Below are positions 40,455 to 49,829 of a stretch of 64,000 bases of DNA, piece after piece. The DNA comes from Amycolatopsis acididurans (GTDB lineage: Bacteria > Actinomycetota > Actinomycetes > Mycobacteriales > Pseudonocardiaceae). Numbering within the stretch: position 1 is the first letter of the stretch; the number at the start of each line of letters is the position of its first letter. Made by a program: the position numbers and the translations under genes. The notes beneath the pieces were generated by a model. It was not told where the DNA came from, did not search any database, and worked only from the letters and a program-made list of their open reading frames with translations. The DNA is taken from the NCBI RefSeq assembly GCF_012328925.1, contig NZ_JAAXLS010000001.1, positions 310,001-374,000 on the forward strand. The letters run 5' to 3'.

Positions 40455-42494
40455 GAGGGCCGGTTCGTGCCGGTGGGCGGCATGTGGGTCGAGTCGGACA
40501 CGAACCTGCCCGGTGGCGAGGCGCTGGCGAGACAGTTCGTCCACGGCAAGGGTTTCTTCCTGCGCGAATTCGGTTACGAGCCCGATGACGTGTGGCTGCC
40601 CGACTCGTTCGGCTACACCGCGGCGCTGCCGCAGATCGCCCGCGCGGCCGGTTCGCACACGTTCCTGACACAGAAGATCTCGTGGAACGAGACAAACCGG
40701 ATGCCGCACCACACGTTTTGGTGGGAGGGCATCGACGGCAGCCGGGTGTTCACGCACTTCCCGCCGACCGACACCTACAACTCCGATCTCTCCGGCGCGG
40801 ATCTGGCGCGCGCCCAACGGCAGTACGCGGAGAAGGGCGTCTCGAACGTCTCGCTGGCGCCGTTCGGGTTCGGCGACGGGGGAGGGGGCCCGACCCGCGA
40901 GATGATGGAGGCCGCCGCGCGCACCCGGTCGCTGGAGGGCTCGCCGACGGTCGAGGTCGGCACGCCGAAGCGGTTCTTCGACCTCGCCCGGGCGACGCAT
41001 CCCGCGCCGAGCACCTGGTCGGGCGAGATGTACCTCGAACTGCACCGCGGCACCTACACCTCGCAGGCGAAGACCAAGCAGGGCAACCGGCGCAGTGAGC
41101 ACCTGCTGCGCGAGACCGAGTTGTGGAGCGCGACCGCGGCCTGGCGCGGGCTCGCGGACTACCCCTACGATGCGCTCGACGAGGCGTGGCAAACCGTTCT
41201 GCTGCAACAGTTCCACGACATCCTGCCGGGTTCCTCGATCGCGTGGGTGCACCAGGAAGCGGAACGCAACTACGCCGCCGTCGCCGCGTCGCTGACCCCG
41301 CTGATCGAGCAGGCGCAGCGTGCGCTCGCCGGCCCCGGCACGACGCCGGTCGTGTTCAACGCGGCCCCGGTCGCGGCAGGCGAGGTCCCGGCTCTCGGTG
41401 CGGCCGCGGGTTCCCCGGCGCGATCGGTGGCCCCGGTCGCTTCGGAATCCGGGTGGGTGCTCGACAACGGGATCGTGCGCGCCTCCTTCGACGGTGCGGG
41501 GCTTCTGATGTCCTTTGTGGATACCGCGAGTGGACGTGAGCTGATCGCGGAGGGTGAGGCGGCGGCGCTGGTGCAGGTGTGCCGCGACACCCCGAACCAA
41601 TGGGACGCCTGGGACATCAACGAGCATTACCGGCACAACATCACCGAACTGCGCGAGGCCGATGCCGTCGAGACCGGGGACGCGCTCGTGGTGCGGCGCT
41701 CGTTCCAGGAGTCGGTGTTCACCCAGACCTTCCGGCTCGCGCAGGGTGCGCCGGAACTGGAGATCGAGACCAGGATCGACTGGCGCGAACAGGAAAAGCT
41801 GGTCAAGCTCGCGTTCCCGATCGCGGTGCACGCCGACCGGGCGTCCTCGGAAATCCAGTTCGGGCACGTGCAGCGGCCCACGCACGCGAACACGTCCTGG
41901 GACATGGCGCGGTTCGAGACCGCGGCGCACCGCTGGGTGCACGTCGGCGAACCCGGCTTCGGCGCGGCGGTCGCCAACGACTCGACCTACGGGCACGACA
42001 TCACGCGCCGCTGGGGCTCCTGCGGCAGCACGTTCACGCTCGTGCGCCAGTCGCTGCTGCGGGCGCCCCGGTTCCCGGACCCGCACGCCGACCAGGGCGA
42101 GCACGTGCTGCGCACCGCCCTGCGCCCGGCGCCCACCGTGCTGGAGGCGCTGGACACCGGATACCGGCTCAACCTTCCGGTGCGCACCGTGACCGGCGGT
42201 GGTCAGGTGGCGCCGCTGGTCACGGTGTCCGCGCCGGAGGTCGTGGTGGAAGCGGTCAAGCTGGCGGAGGACCGCTCCGGTGATCTGATCGTGCGGCTGT
42301 ACGAGGCGCGCGGCGGCAGGGCGCGGGCGCGGATCGCGGTGTCCGAGCCGGTGGCCCGCGCCTGGACGACCGACCTGCTGGAACGCGAATCCGCCGATCC
42401 CGCCGTCCAGTCGTCGGCCTGGGCGGCGGGTGAGCCGATCGACATCGCGTTCCGGCCGTTCGAGATCGTGACGCTGCGGCTGCGCCGGGGATGA
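40455..42494 (+). pseudogene. GH38 alpha-mannosidase gene lacking its 5' part
   Basis: The plus-strand frame encodes about 680 residues of a glycoside hydrolase 38 alpha-mannosidase, starting abruptly at VPVGGMWVESD. The nucleophile aspartate segment WLPDSFGY and the later QQFHDILPGSSI metal-histidine segment are present, and the C-terminal beta domains are complete to the stop at 42494. The missing N-terminal 250-300 residues contain the first zinc ligands (H-x-D), so the product would be inactive. There is no ribosome-binding site at the junction. The break coincides with the break of the KstD remnant on the other strand. Confidence 0.85.
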
Positions 42495-42529
42495 ACGGCG
42501 AAAGGTCACCGGAAAGCGAACCGAACATG

Positions 42530-42558
42530 TTGCTTGTTCACCATCCCTAGGTTAACGT
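42530..42558 (+). promoter_or_regulatory. Promoter of the PadR-P450 operon (leaderless)
   Basis: A TTGCTT box (42530-42535) and a TAACGT box (42553-42558) are separated by 17 bases, the best spaced promoter in the window. The start would be at about 42565-42566, which is the GTG start codon of the PadR gene, so the messenger would be leaderless. Confidence 0.72.
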
Positions 42559-42566
42559 GACCTAGG
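42546..42566. promoter_or_regulatory. Palindromic operator overlapping the PadR start
   Basis: A 21-bp inverted repeat, CCTAGGT-n7-ACCTAGG, spans the -10 box; its right arm ends on the first base of the GTG start codon. This placement is ideal for PadR autorepression of itself and the downstream P450. Confidence 0.7.
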
Positions 42567-43078
42567 TGTGGATCGAGGTCCTGCTGCTGGCGAAGCTCGC
42601 GCGCGGGCCCATGCACGGCTACGAGCTGCGCAAGGACATCGAGGCCTCGACCGGTCGTTCCCTGTCGAAGAATTCGCTGTATCCCACGCTGCGCCGCTTC
42701 GTCGAGGCGGGCGCGGTGTCGCGCAGCGCGGAGGAGCAGCAGGCCAAACCACCACGGCACGTCTACACGATCACCGAGGTGGGCCGGGAGTTCCTGCACG
42801 ACATGCTCGCCGACCTGCCCGAGGAGCTCGCGGGCGACGACCGGGAGTTCTACGCACGCGTGGCGAACTTCGGCTGGCTGCGCCCGGACGAGCAGCTCGC
42901 CGTGCTCGCCGCCCGCGACAGGGCACTCGAACGTGAACGGGACCGGCTCGCGGCGCTGGCCTCGGCGCAGGCCGATCCCTGGAGTCGCCTGGTACTCGAG
43001 GAAGTCGGCCGGGGGCTGGACAGCGCCCGCGCGTGGGCCGCGGGGATCCGGGCGCGCATCACTGATCGAAACGAGTGA
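42566..43078 (+). CDS. PadR family transcriptional regulator
   Basis: This 170-residue PadR-type regulator has the winged-helix core [19 protein letters not shown] (about residues 8-26), then [20 protein letters not shown] and the wing [15 protein letters not shown]-terminal helical region (about 80-165) is the dimerisation domain of the Vir-like type. The GTG at 42566 coincides with the predicted transcription start and lies at the end of a palindrome, so translation is probably leaderless. Eight bases after its stop a P450 gene begins, so the two are one operon and the P450 substrate may be the effector of the regulator. Confidence 0.9.
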   Translation: MWIEVLLLAKLARGPMHGYELRKDIEASTGRSLSKNSLYPTLRRFVEAGAVSRSAEEQQAKPPRHVYTITEVGREFLHDMLADLPEELAGDDREFYARVANFGWLRPDEQLAVLAARDRALERERDRLAALASAQADPWSRLVLEEVGRGLDSARAWAAGIRARITDRNE

Positions 43079-43086
43079 GGAGACCG

Positions 43087-44304
43087 ATGACCAGCACCCT
43101 GACGTCCGCGCCGAAGATGCCCTTCCCACGGCCGAACGTGCTCGACGTGGCGCCGGTCTACGACGTGCTGCGCCGCGAGGGCCCGCTGGTGCGGGTCACG
43201 ACGCCGGCCGGTGATCCGGCGTGGCTGGTGACGGCTTTCGCGCAGGCGCGCGAGTTGTTCGCCGACCGCAGGCTCGTGCGCTCCCACCCTGATCCCGGCC
43301 GCGCGCCCAAAATGTCGCGCGCCGCGATCCAGGCGGGCCCGTCCGGCACTCCCGAGGAGGAGGAACGCAACCACACCCGGCTGCGGCGGCTGCTGACTCC
43401 CGCCTTTTCGGCGAAACGCATGCGGCTTCTCGGCGACCGCATCGAGGAACTGACGCGGCGCTGCCTCGACGACATGCAGGCGGCACACGACCGGAACCCC
43501 GGCGACCCGGTGAACCTGCACGAGCTGCTCGCGTTTCCGTTGCCGGTACTGGTGATCTGCGAACTGCTCGGCGTGCCCTACGCCGACCGCGCGCACTTCC
43601 GCGACCTGTCGGACCGGATCGGCGTGCTCGACGGCGGGGACGACGCGCAGCGCGCGATGGACGATTTCAAGGCGTACATGGGCGGGCTCGCGGCGGCCAA
43701 GCGTGCCGAGCCGGGACAGGACGTCGTGTCGGATCTCGTCGCGGCGCAAGAAGACGACCCGACGTTCAGCGACGACGAGCTGACCCGGCTCGCGGCCGGG
43801 CTGCTGTTCGCGGGGCACGAGACCACGTCGAACCGGATCGACCTCGGCGTGCTGTTCCTGCTCAGCGACCCGAGCCGGCGCGACCGGTTCGCGGCCGATC
43901 CCGGCGGGCTCGCGCAGCAGACCGTCGAAGAGATCCTGCGGATGTCGGCGCCGGGTGGGCTGGGGCTTTTGCGTTACGCCAGCGAGGACATCGAGGTCGG
44001 CGACGTGCGTATCGAGCGCGGCGAGGCGGTGGTCATCTCCGCGGGCGCGGCCAACCGCGACGGTTCGGTGTTCCCCGATCCGGACGCGTTCGACCTGGAA
44101 CGCAAGCCGAACATCCACCTCGCGTTCGGGCACGGCGGTCACTTCTGCGTCGGGGCGAGCCTGGCGCGCACCGAGTTGCGTACCGTGTTCCCCGCGCTGT
44201 TCCGGCGCTTCCCCCGCCTGCGGCTCGCCGCCGGCATCGACGACATCGAGGTCCGGTCGAACCGGCTCACCGGCGGCGTGGAGAACGTGCCCGTCGTGTG
44301 GTGA
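43087..44304 (+). CDS. Cytochrome P450
   Basis: This 405-residue P450 shows the I-helix AGHETTSN (about residue 241), ExxR in EEILRMSAP (about 282) and the haem loop [10 protein letters not shown] (about 344-353). The ATG at 43087 has a GAGGAGACC site. It lies in one operon with the PadR regulator. Its last 38 bases overlap the convergent ligase gene. This is the typical length and pattern of actinobacterial P450s acting on terpenoids, macrolides or xenobiotics. Like the other two P450s in this window, it lacks a linked ferredoxin. Confidence 0.94.
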   Translation: MTSTLTSAPKMPFPRPNVLDVAPVYDVLRREGPLVRVTTPAGDPAWLVTAFAQARELFADRRLVRSHPDPGRAPKMSRAAIQAGPSGTPEEEERNHTRLRRLLTPAFSAKRMRLLGDRIEELTRRCLDDMQAAHDRNPGDPVNLHELLAFPLPVLVICELLGVPYADRAHFRDLSDRIGVLDGGDDAQRAMDDFKAYMGGLAAAKRAEPGQDVVSDLVAAQEDDPTFSDDELTRLAAGLLFAGHETTSNRIDLGVLFLLSDPSRRDRFAADPGGLAQQTVEEILRMSAPGGLGLLRYASEDIEVGDVRIERGEAVVISAGAANRDGSVFPDPDAFDLERKPNIHLAFGHGGHFCVGASLARTELRTVFPALFRRFPRLRLAAGIDDIEVRSNRLTGGVENVPVVW

Positions 44305-45769
44305 CGCGGGGCAGGCCCACCAGGTCGGCCAGCCGGGTGCGGTCCACCTTGCCCATCGCGTTGACCGGCAGGGCATCGACCTGGGACCAGATCTCCGGCA
44401 CCTTGTACGCCGCCAGCTCCCGGCGGCACAGCTCGCTCAGGGCGGGTTCGTCGAGCGGGGGACCGGCGGTCTCGACGACGGCGGCGACTCGCTGCCCGAG
44501 CCGGTCGTCGGGCACCGGGCACACCGCGACCTTCGCGACGTGCGGGTGCTTCGCGATGACCCGTTCGACCTCCAGCGGATAGACGTTCGCCCCGCCGCGG
44601 ACGATCACCAGCTTCTTGCGGTCCAGCACCGTCAGCCAGCCGTCCGCGTCCACGGTTCCGATGTCACCGGTGGCGATCGGGCCGGGTCCGGCCGGGTGTA
44701 CTCGGCCCCGCTCCCAGTGTCCGAGCATCGGCGTCCACGCCCAGGGCACCGCCCCGGCCAGCCGCAGTTCCCCGAGTTCGCCCGGCCGAAGGCGAGTGCC
44801 CGAATCGTCGTAGGCGGCGACGTCGTACTGCGGCAGTACCCGCCCGCTCGCACCGGGACGGGACAGCGTGCCCGGCGGATCGATCGACACGACAGTGGGC
44901 GCCTCGGTCAGGCCGTAGGTGAGGCGAGGCACCAGCCCGTGCGCGGCCGCGAAATCCCGGCACACCGTCTCCGGGGTGTCACCACCACCGCTCCAGACTT
45001 CGCACAGCGAACCGAGATCGAGCCCGGGATGTCGCGCGAGGTCGTAGAGCTGGGCCGGTGCGCCGTTCCACACGCTGACCCGCCGCGAGGCGATCCAGTC
45101 CGCGACGCCGTGTGTGTCCCGGCGGTCCATCACCACGGCGCAACCCCCGGCCTGCGCGGTGAGCAAAGTGGACAGAACCAGGAGGTTGAGGATCGTCAGC
45201 GGGAAACTGTCGCCCTTGCGCAGGTCCGGCCCCCAGCGGCGGGTGGCGACGAGCACCGCGCCCGGCAGGAGCAGGTTGCGCTGGCTGTGCACCACGGCCT
45301 TCGGACGTCCGGAAGTGCCGCTGGTGAAAGCGATTCCGGCCGGTGCGTCCGGGTTCAGCCGGATCGGCGGGCGAGGACGAGCGGAGGCGACGAGCGCGGC
45401 CCAGCGATCCGGATCGACGCGCCCGGGGGAATGGATGTGGCAGCGTGGCCCGGCGAGCACCACTTTCGGTGCGCACAGATCGTGCAGCGCCTGCTGTTCG
45501 GCCGGTGCGAGCGCCTCGCCGATCCCGGCCCAGATCGCGCCGATCCGCTGTGCGCCATGAAAAGCCGCGACGATGGGTAGGTCGTTGGGCAGGCACGCCG
45601 CGACGCGATCGCCGGGCCGCACGCCCAGCGACCACAACGCACCGGCCGCCGCGCGCGCCCGCTCGTCGAGTCCGGCGTAGGTCCAGACGCCGGAGGCCGC
45701 CTCGATCGCCGGTTCGTGCGGACGCGCTGCCAGCGCCTTGTCGAGCACTCCGGCAATGGTGCTGCTCAC
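44267..45769 (-). CDS. AMP-dependent acyl-CoA synthetase/ligase
   Basis: This 500-residue protein belongs to the AMP-forming ligase family. The ATP motif is [15 protein letters not shown] (about residues 150-164), the YGLTEAPT motif is near residue 288, and the C-terminal hinge and lysine occur in [20 protein letters not shown] and [11 protein letters not shown]. The start is GTG at 45769 with a weak site. It diverges from the SDR-GntR operon, and the 60-bp gap holds shared regulatory motifs. The protein probably activates a carboxylic acid product of the nearby oxygenases. Its short N-terminal region is somewhat reduced compared with long-chain ligases. Confidence 0.92.
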   Translation of the reverse strand: MSSTIAGVLDKALAARPHEPAIEAASGVWTYAGLDERARAAAGALWSLGVRPGDRVAACLPNDLPIVAAFHGAQRIGAIWAGIGEALAPAEQQALHDLCAPKVVLAGPRCHIHSPGRVDPDRWAALVASARPRPPIRLNPDAPAGIAFTSGTSGRPKAVVHSQRNLLLPGAVLVATRRWGPDLRKGDSFPLTILNLLVLSTLLTAQAGGCAVVMDRRDTHGVADWIASRRVSVWNGAPAQLYDLARHPGLDLGSLCEVWSGGGDTPETVCRDFAAAHGLVPRLTYGLTEAPTVVSIDPPGTLSRPGASGRVLPQYDVAAYDDSGTRLRPGELGELRLAGAVPWAWTPMLGHWERGRVHPAGPGPIATGDIGTVDADGWLTVLDRKKLVIVRGGANVYPLEVERVIAKHPHVAKVAVCPVPDDRLGQRVAAVVETAGPPLDEPALSELCRRELAAYKVPEIWSQVDALPVNAMGKVDRTRLADLVGLPRVTTRRARSPRRR

Positions 45770-45799
45770 GTCGTCTTTGGTACCACCGTGGCTCTATCC

Positions 45800-45814
45800 T
45801 TGTAAACATTGTTC
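45800..45814. promoter_or_regulatory. Motif-dense divergent control region
   Basis: The 60-bp gap between the ligase and SDR genes is the AT-rich control region. It contains AACATTGTTC (45805-45814), a 10-mer that recurs in the gap at 58724, and on the minus strand TTTACAAGGATA (45806-45795), close to TTTACAAGTATA at 26681. The GntR regulator encoded two genes away is the obvious local candidate ligand. Confidence 0.4.
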
Positions 45815-45829
45815 GTATAGGCTCGCCGC

Positions 45830-46585
45830 GTGCTGGACAGGTTCGGTCTCGACGGCAGGGTGGCGATCGTGACCGGTGCGTCGTCGGGTCTCGGCGCCTC
45901 GGTGGCCCGGGCGCTGGCCGCGGCCGGCGCGCGCGTCGCGGTGGTGGCCCGCAGAAAGGACCGCCTGGCGCGGCTGGCCGAGGAGATCGACGGGTTCCCC
46001 GTCGCGTGCGATCTCGTGGATCTCGACGGGCTCGGTGCCGCGGTGGAATCGGTGGCAGGGGAGCTGGGACATTCGGAGATCCTGGTCAACGCGGCCGGTT
46101 CCATGTTCACCGAGGAGCGCGCCGAAGCCGAACCGCTGGAGGCGATGCGCCGGACGATGGAGCTCAACCTGCTGGCGCCGTTCCGGCTCGCCCAAGGCGT
46201 TTTCCCGCACATGCTCAAGGCCGGCCGCGGCTCGATCGTCAACATCTCCTCGATCAGCGGCCGCGTCGGCATACCCGGCATCCCGCAGGCGTCCTACGCG
46301 GCGAGCAAGGCCGCGCTGTCGGGGCTGACCGCCGAACTCGCGGTGCAGTGGGCGCGGCATTCGATCCGGGTCAACACGGTGGCGCCCGGGTTCTTCCGCA
46401 GCGAGATCACCGCCCCGCTGTATGACAACGAGCGCTCGCGTGAGTACCTCAGGCGCAACACACCACTGCCGGTACAGGGCAGCGCCGAGGACGTCGTCGG
46501 CGCCGTGTTGTGGCTCGCGGGCGATGCGGGTTCCTACGTCACGGGCCAGACCATCGTGGTCGACGGCGGGTGGACAGCGCGATGA
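45830..46585 (+). CDS. SDR family oxidoreductase
   Basis: This 251-residue short-chain dehydrogenase has the cofactor motif TGASSGLG (about residues 15-22), the NAAG motif, the catalytic serine in NISSISG and Y-x3-K in YAASK (about residue 150). An arginine pair after the first strands (ARRKDR) suggests NADP preference. The start is GTG at 45830 with no convincing ribosome-binding site and a TATAGG-like box just upstream, so it may be leaderless. Its stop overlaps the GntR start as ATGA. It may reduce or oxidise a ketone/alcohol pair in the pathway. Confidence 0.9.
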   Translation: MLDRFGLDGRVAIVTGASSGLGASVARALAAAGARVAVVARRKDRLARLAEEIDGFPVACDLVDLDGLGAAVESVAGELGHSEILVNAAGSMFTEERAEAEPLEAMRRTMELNLLAPFRLAQGVFPHMLKAGRGSIVNISSISGRVGIPGIPQASYAASKAALSGLTAELAVQWARHSIRVNTVAPGFFRSEITAPLYDNERSREYLRRNTPLPVQGSAEDVVGAVLWLAGDAGSYVTGQTIVVDGGWTAR

Positions 46586-47382
46586 CGACCGCCCCGCACG
46601 CGCGCGTCACGCAGCGCCGCATCGCCGAGACCGTCGCGGAGGAACTGCGTGCGCGGATCCTCGCCGCCGCCGACGACTACCGGCTGCCCACGCAGGACCA
46701 GCTCGTCAAGGAGTTCGGCGTCAGCTACCCCTCGGTCCGCGAAGCGTTGCGGATCCTGGAAACCGAGGGCCTGGTCACGGTCCGGCGCGGCAACGTCGGA
46801 GGCGCGGAGGTGCACCGGCCCACCGAGGCGTCCGCGGCCTACCACCTCGGTCTCGCACTCGAAGGCGCCCGCGTCACGCTCGCCGATCTGGCGGAAAGCC
46901 TGCGGAAGCTGGAGCCGATGTGCGCCGCGGACTGCGCCCGGCGGGAGGACCGTGCGGAGGTCGTCGTCCCGGCGCTGACCGCCAACGTCGAGGCGTGCGC
47001 CGAAGTCGCCGGGGACGGCGTGGCCTTCACCCGGACCGCGCGGGAATTCCACGATCTCGTCGTGTCGTTCACGCCGACGACCACGATCCGGTACGTGGTG
47101 AGCAGTCTGGTGACGCTGTGGTCGGCGCAGGAGCAGGCCTGGGCGGAGACACGCACCCGGCGCGGCGAGTATCCCTCCGAAGCCGAGGCGCGGGAGGCGG
47201 TGCGCACGCACCGGCGGATCGTCACCGAGATCGCCGCGGGCCGTGCGGCGAGGGCGGAACGGCTCTACCGCGTCCATCTCGCGGCCACCCAAGCCTTCGT
47301 GCTCGACCGGTTCGACGACGCGATCGTCAACGCCTCGATGTCGCGTCAGGCAATGCAGTCTGGGCAGCGGTTTCACATCTGA
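46582..47382 (+). CDS. GntR/FadR family transcriptional regulator
   Basis: This 266-residue regulator has an N-terminal GntR winged helix (about residues 10-75: LRARILAAADDYRLPTQDQLV, then FGVSYPSVREALRILETEGLV) and a C-terminal all-helical FCD-like domain. The FCD domain of FadR/VanR-type members binds acids or acyl compounds, sometimes with a metal; the histidines at about 155, 213 and 232 could contribute. The start overlaps the SDR stop as ATGA. It probably controls the divergent ligase and SDR genes through the 45769-45830 gap. Confidence 0.9.
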   Translation: MTTAPHARVTQRRIAETVAEELRARILAAADDYRLPTQDQLVKEFGVSYPSVREALRILETEGLVTVRRGNVGGAEVHRPTEASAAYHLGLALEGARVTLADLAESLRKLEPMCAADCARREDRAEVVVPALTANVEACAEVAGDGVAFTRTAREFHDLVVSFTPTTTIRYVVSSLVTLWSAQEQAWAETRTRRGEYPSEAEAREAVRTHRRIVTEIAAGRAARAERLYRVHLAATQAFVLDRFDDAIVNASMSRQAMQSGQRFHI

Positions 47383-47517
47383 TCGCAGAACCCGCGACGG
47401 CACTCGCTACGTTGCGGCCGACGGGGACGGCAGCGTGCCGGATTCGCTGTGGAACCCCACAACGCGGCGGCCAGGACGCGGTGGTCGCGCGCACGCACGC
47501 GCCCTAGCGTCGGCGCC

Positions 47518-48765
47518 ATGACCTGGGATTTCTCGATCGAACCCGACTATGCGGCCAAACTGGACTGGGCGCGGGACTTCGTGCGGGAGCGGATTTACCC
47601 GCTCGAGGTGCTCGACCTCGATCACGCCTCGTTCCGGAAGCAGGCGGCGCCGCTGCAGGACGAGGTCAAGGCGCACGGGCTGTGGGCCGCGCACCTCGGG
47701 CCGGAGCTGGGCGGGCAGGGCTACGGGCAACTGCGCCTGGGCCTGCTGCACGAGATCCTCGGCCGCAGCGAACTGGCCCCGTACGTCTTCGGCTGCCAGG
47801 CGCCGGACTCCGGCAACGCCGAGCTGATCGCGATCGCGGGCACCGAGGACCAGCGCGAACGCTGGATGAAGCCACTGCTCGACGGGAGACTGCTCAGCGC
47901 GTTCTCGATGACCGAACAAGGCACTGGCTCCGACCCGCGTCAGTTCACCACCCGCGCCGAACTCGACGGCGACGAGTGGGTGCTCAACGGGCGGAAATGG
48001 TTCGTGGGCAACGCATCCCGCGCCGACTTCCACATCGTCATGGCCGTCACCGAACCGGACGCGTCGCCACGGGAGCGGATGTCGATGCTCATCGTGCCTG
48101 CCGGGACCCCCGGCATCTCGACGCGCGAGCTGGGCCTGATGAACGATCCCGACCACCGCAACCCGGTGTGGTCGCACTGCGAGGTCGGCTACGAGGACGT
48201 ACGTGTGCCCGCCGAGAACCTGCTCGGCGGCCGTGGGGAGGCGTTCGTGCTCGCGCAGAAACGGCTCGGGCCAGGGCGGATCCACCACTGCATGCGCTGG
48301 ATCGGCGTATGCCGCCGCGCGTTCGACATGTTGTGCGAGCGCGCGGTCAGTGTCAGCGTGCACGGCGGGCCGCTCGCGCAGAAGCAGACCGTGCAGAACT
48401 GGGTCGCCGACTGCGCGGCCGCGATCGAGTCGGCGCGGCTGCTGACGCTGCACACCGCATGGAAGATCGACCAGGTCGGCGCCGAGAACGCGCGCACCGA
48501 GATCGCGATGATCAAATACCACGGCGCGACCGTGCTGCACGACGTGATCGACAAAGCCATCCAGGTACACGGCTCGCTCGGCTTCTCCACCGACATGCCG
48601 CTGGAGCAGATGTACCGGTGGGCGCGCGCGGCGCGCATCTACGACGGGCCGGACGAGGTGCACCGGGTGACCGTGGCCCGCCGCCTGCTCGCACAGTACG
48701 AACCGGTCGACGTGCCCACCGAGCACATCCCGACCCGCCGCGCCGCCGCGGAGGCCGCCCGGTGA
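47518..48765 (+). CDS. Acyl-CoA dehydrogenase of the ACAD11/LvaC type
   Basis: This 415-residue acyl-CoA dehydrogenase resembles the ACAD10/11 branch, marked by RLGPGRIHHCMRWIG (about residues 258-272), the SMTEQGTGSDP active-site entry (about 136-146) and the late QVHGSLGFSTDMPLEQMYRWARA. The ATG at 47518 lies just after a TAGCGT box and lacks a ribosome-binding site, so leaderless expression is possible. Its stop overlaps the start of an APH-like kinase gene. In LvaC and ACAD10/11 systems the kinase phosphorylates a 4-hydroxyacyl-CoA and the dehydrogenase partner eliminates phosphate to form enoyl-CoA. The same division of labour is likely here. Confidence 0.9.
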   Translation: MTWDFSIEPDYAAKLDWARDFVRERIYPLEVLDLDHASFRKQAAPLQDEVKAHGLWAAHLGPELGGQGYGQLRLGLLHEILGRSELAPYVFGCQAPDSGNAELIAIAGTEDQRERWMKPLLDGRLLSAFSMTEQGTGSDPRQFTTRAELDGDEWVLNGRKWFVGNASRADFHIVMAVTEPDASPRERMSMLIVPAGTPGISTRELGLMNDPDHRNPVWSHCEVGYEDVRVPAENLLGGRGEAFVLAQKRLGPGRIHHCMRWIGVCRRAFDMLCERAVSVSVHGGPLAQKQTVQNWVADCAAAIESARLLTLHTAWKIDQVGAENARTEIAMIKYHGATVLHDVIDKAIQVHGSLGFSTDMPLEQMYRWARAARIYDGPDEVHRVTVARRLLAQYEPVDVPTEHIPTRRAAAEAAR

Positions 48766-49733
48766 CCGCGTCGCTGACCGGCTGGCTCGCCGAACGCACC
48801 GGCAACCCCGGGCCGTGGACCACGCGGCGCCTGACCGGCGGAAACTCCAACGAGACCTGCCTGGTCTCGACCGGCGAGGTGACGTACGTGCTGCGCCGCC
48901 CGCCCGCCCACTCGCTGTCCGCGTCGGCGCACAGCGTCAGCCGCGAGCACCGGCTGCTGACCGCGCTCGACCCCACCGAGGTGCCGGTGCCACATCCGGT
49001 CGCGCTGTCCGAGGACCCACCCGCACTCGTCATGGAACACATCCCGGACGCCGTGTCGCTCACCAGCGAGCTACCGGCCACCTACGGCGAGGACGCCGTG
49101 ACGCGGGTGGCCGACCAGGTGGTCGACGCGCTCGCGGCCGTCCACACGCTCGACTGGCGCGCTGCCGGGCTGACCGGTTTCGGCCGCCCGGAAGGCTTTC
49201 TGGAACGGCAGCCGGAACGCTGGTACAAGCAGTGGCGCTCCATCGCCCGCAGGCCGCTGCCGACGCTGGAGCGGCTCGCCGAGTGGCTGGAGCGCGAACG
49301 CCGGGAAGGCGGCCCGCCCGCGCTGCTGCATGGAGATTTCCACGTCGACAACTGCCTGTTCTCGGCGCGGGAGCCGAAGCTGCTCGCGGTGATCGACTGG
49401 GAGATGGCGACCATCGGTGACCCGCTGCTGGACCTGGGCCTGCTCCTCGCCCTCTGGGGGCAACATCAGGGCATGGCGTGGATCCAGGGCTTTTCCCGCG
49501 CCCCGGGCGCGCCGCCCCGCGAGCACCTGCTCGCCCGCTACGAGGACGCGACCGGGCGCCGGGTCCGCGACATCCGCTACTACCAGTGCCTGGCCCTGTT
49601 CAAGCTGGCCGCGATCGTCGAGGCGGCATGGTCGCAGTACCTCGACGGGCAACTGGACACCGAATACGCGGCCGGGCTCGAACACGACGTGCCTGCGCTG
49701 CTGGCCGACGCGGCCGCGCTCGCCGGTTTGTAG
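48762..49733 (+). CDS. APH family kinase, probable 4-hydroxyacyl-CoA kinase
   Basis: This 323-residue protein belongs to the aminoglycoside phosphotransferase-like fold. The catalytic HGDFHVDN (about residues 188-195), the metal-binding VIDWEMA (about 211-217) and the GDPLLDLG stretch are intact, so it should be an active kinase. The start is GTG at 48762, overlapping the dehydrogenase stop as GTGA. In ACAD11 and the levulinate (Lva) system the same pair turns 4-hydroxyacyl-CoA into enoyl-CoA through a phosphorylated intermediate. An antibiotic-resistance role is less likely given the coupling. Confidence 0.88.
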   Translation: MTASLTGWLAERTGNPGPWTTRRLTGGNSNETCLVSTGEVTYVLRRPPAHSLSASAHSVSREHRLLTALDPTEVPVPHPVALSEDPPALVMEHIPDAVSLTSELPATYGEDAVTRVADQVVDALAAVHTLDWRAAGLTGFGRPEGFLERQPERWYKQWRSIARRPLPTLERLAEWLERERREGGPPALLHGDFHVDNCLFSAREPKLLAVIDWEMATIGDPLLDLGLLLALWGQHQGMAWIQGFSRAPGAPPREHLLARYEDATGRRVRDIRYYQCLALFKLAAIVEAAWSQYLDGQLDTEYAAGLEHDVPALLADAAALAGL

Positions 49734-49829
49734 TTCTCCACAACCGGACGCGATTCGCGCTCTGGCCAGACCACCACCGGCCTGGGCACGCTCTGAACCG
49801 GCAGCCCGAGCGTCGACAAAGGAGACGGC

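Noticed and set aside
40455..40549. A complete KstD gene starting at 40549
   Set aside because: The first 30 or so residues are antisense to the mannosidase remnant and have no flavoprotein character; the FAD motif is missing.
48762..49733. Aminoglycoside resistance gene
   Set aside because: It is translationally coupled to an ACAD11-like dehydrogenase, so acyl-CoA metabolism is the better reading.
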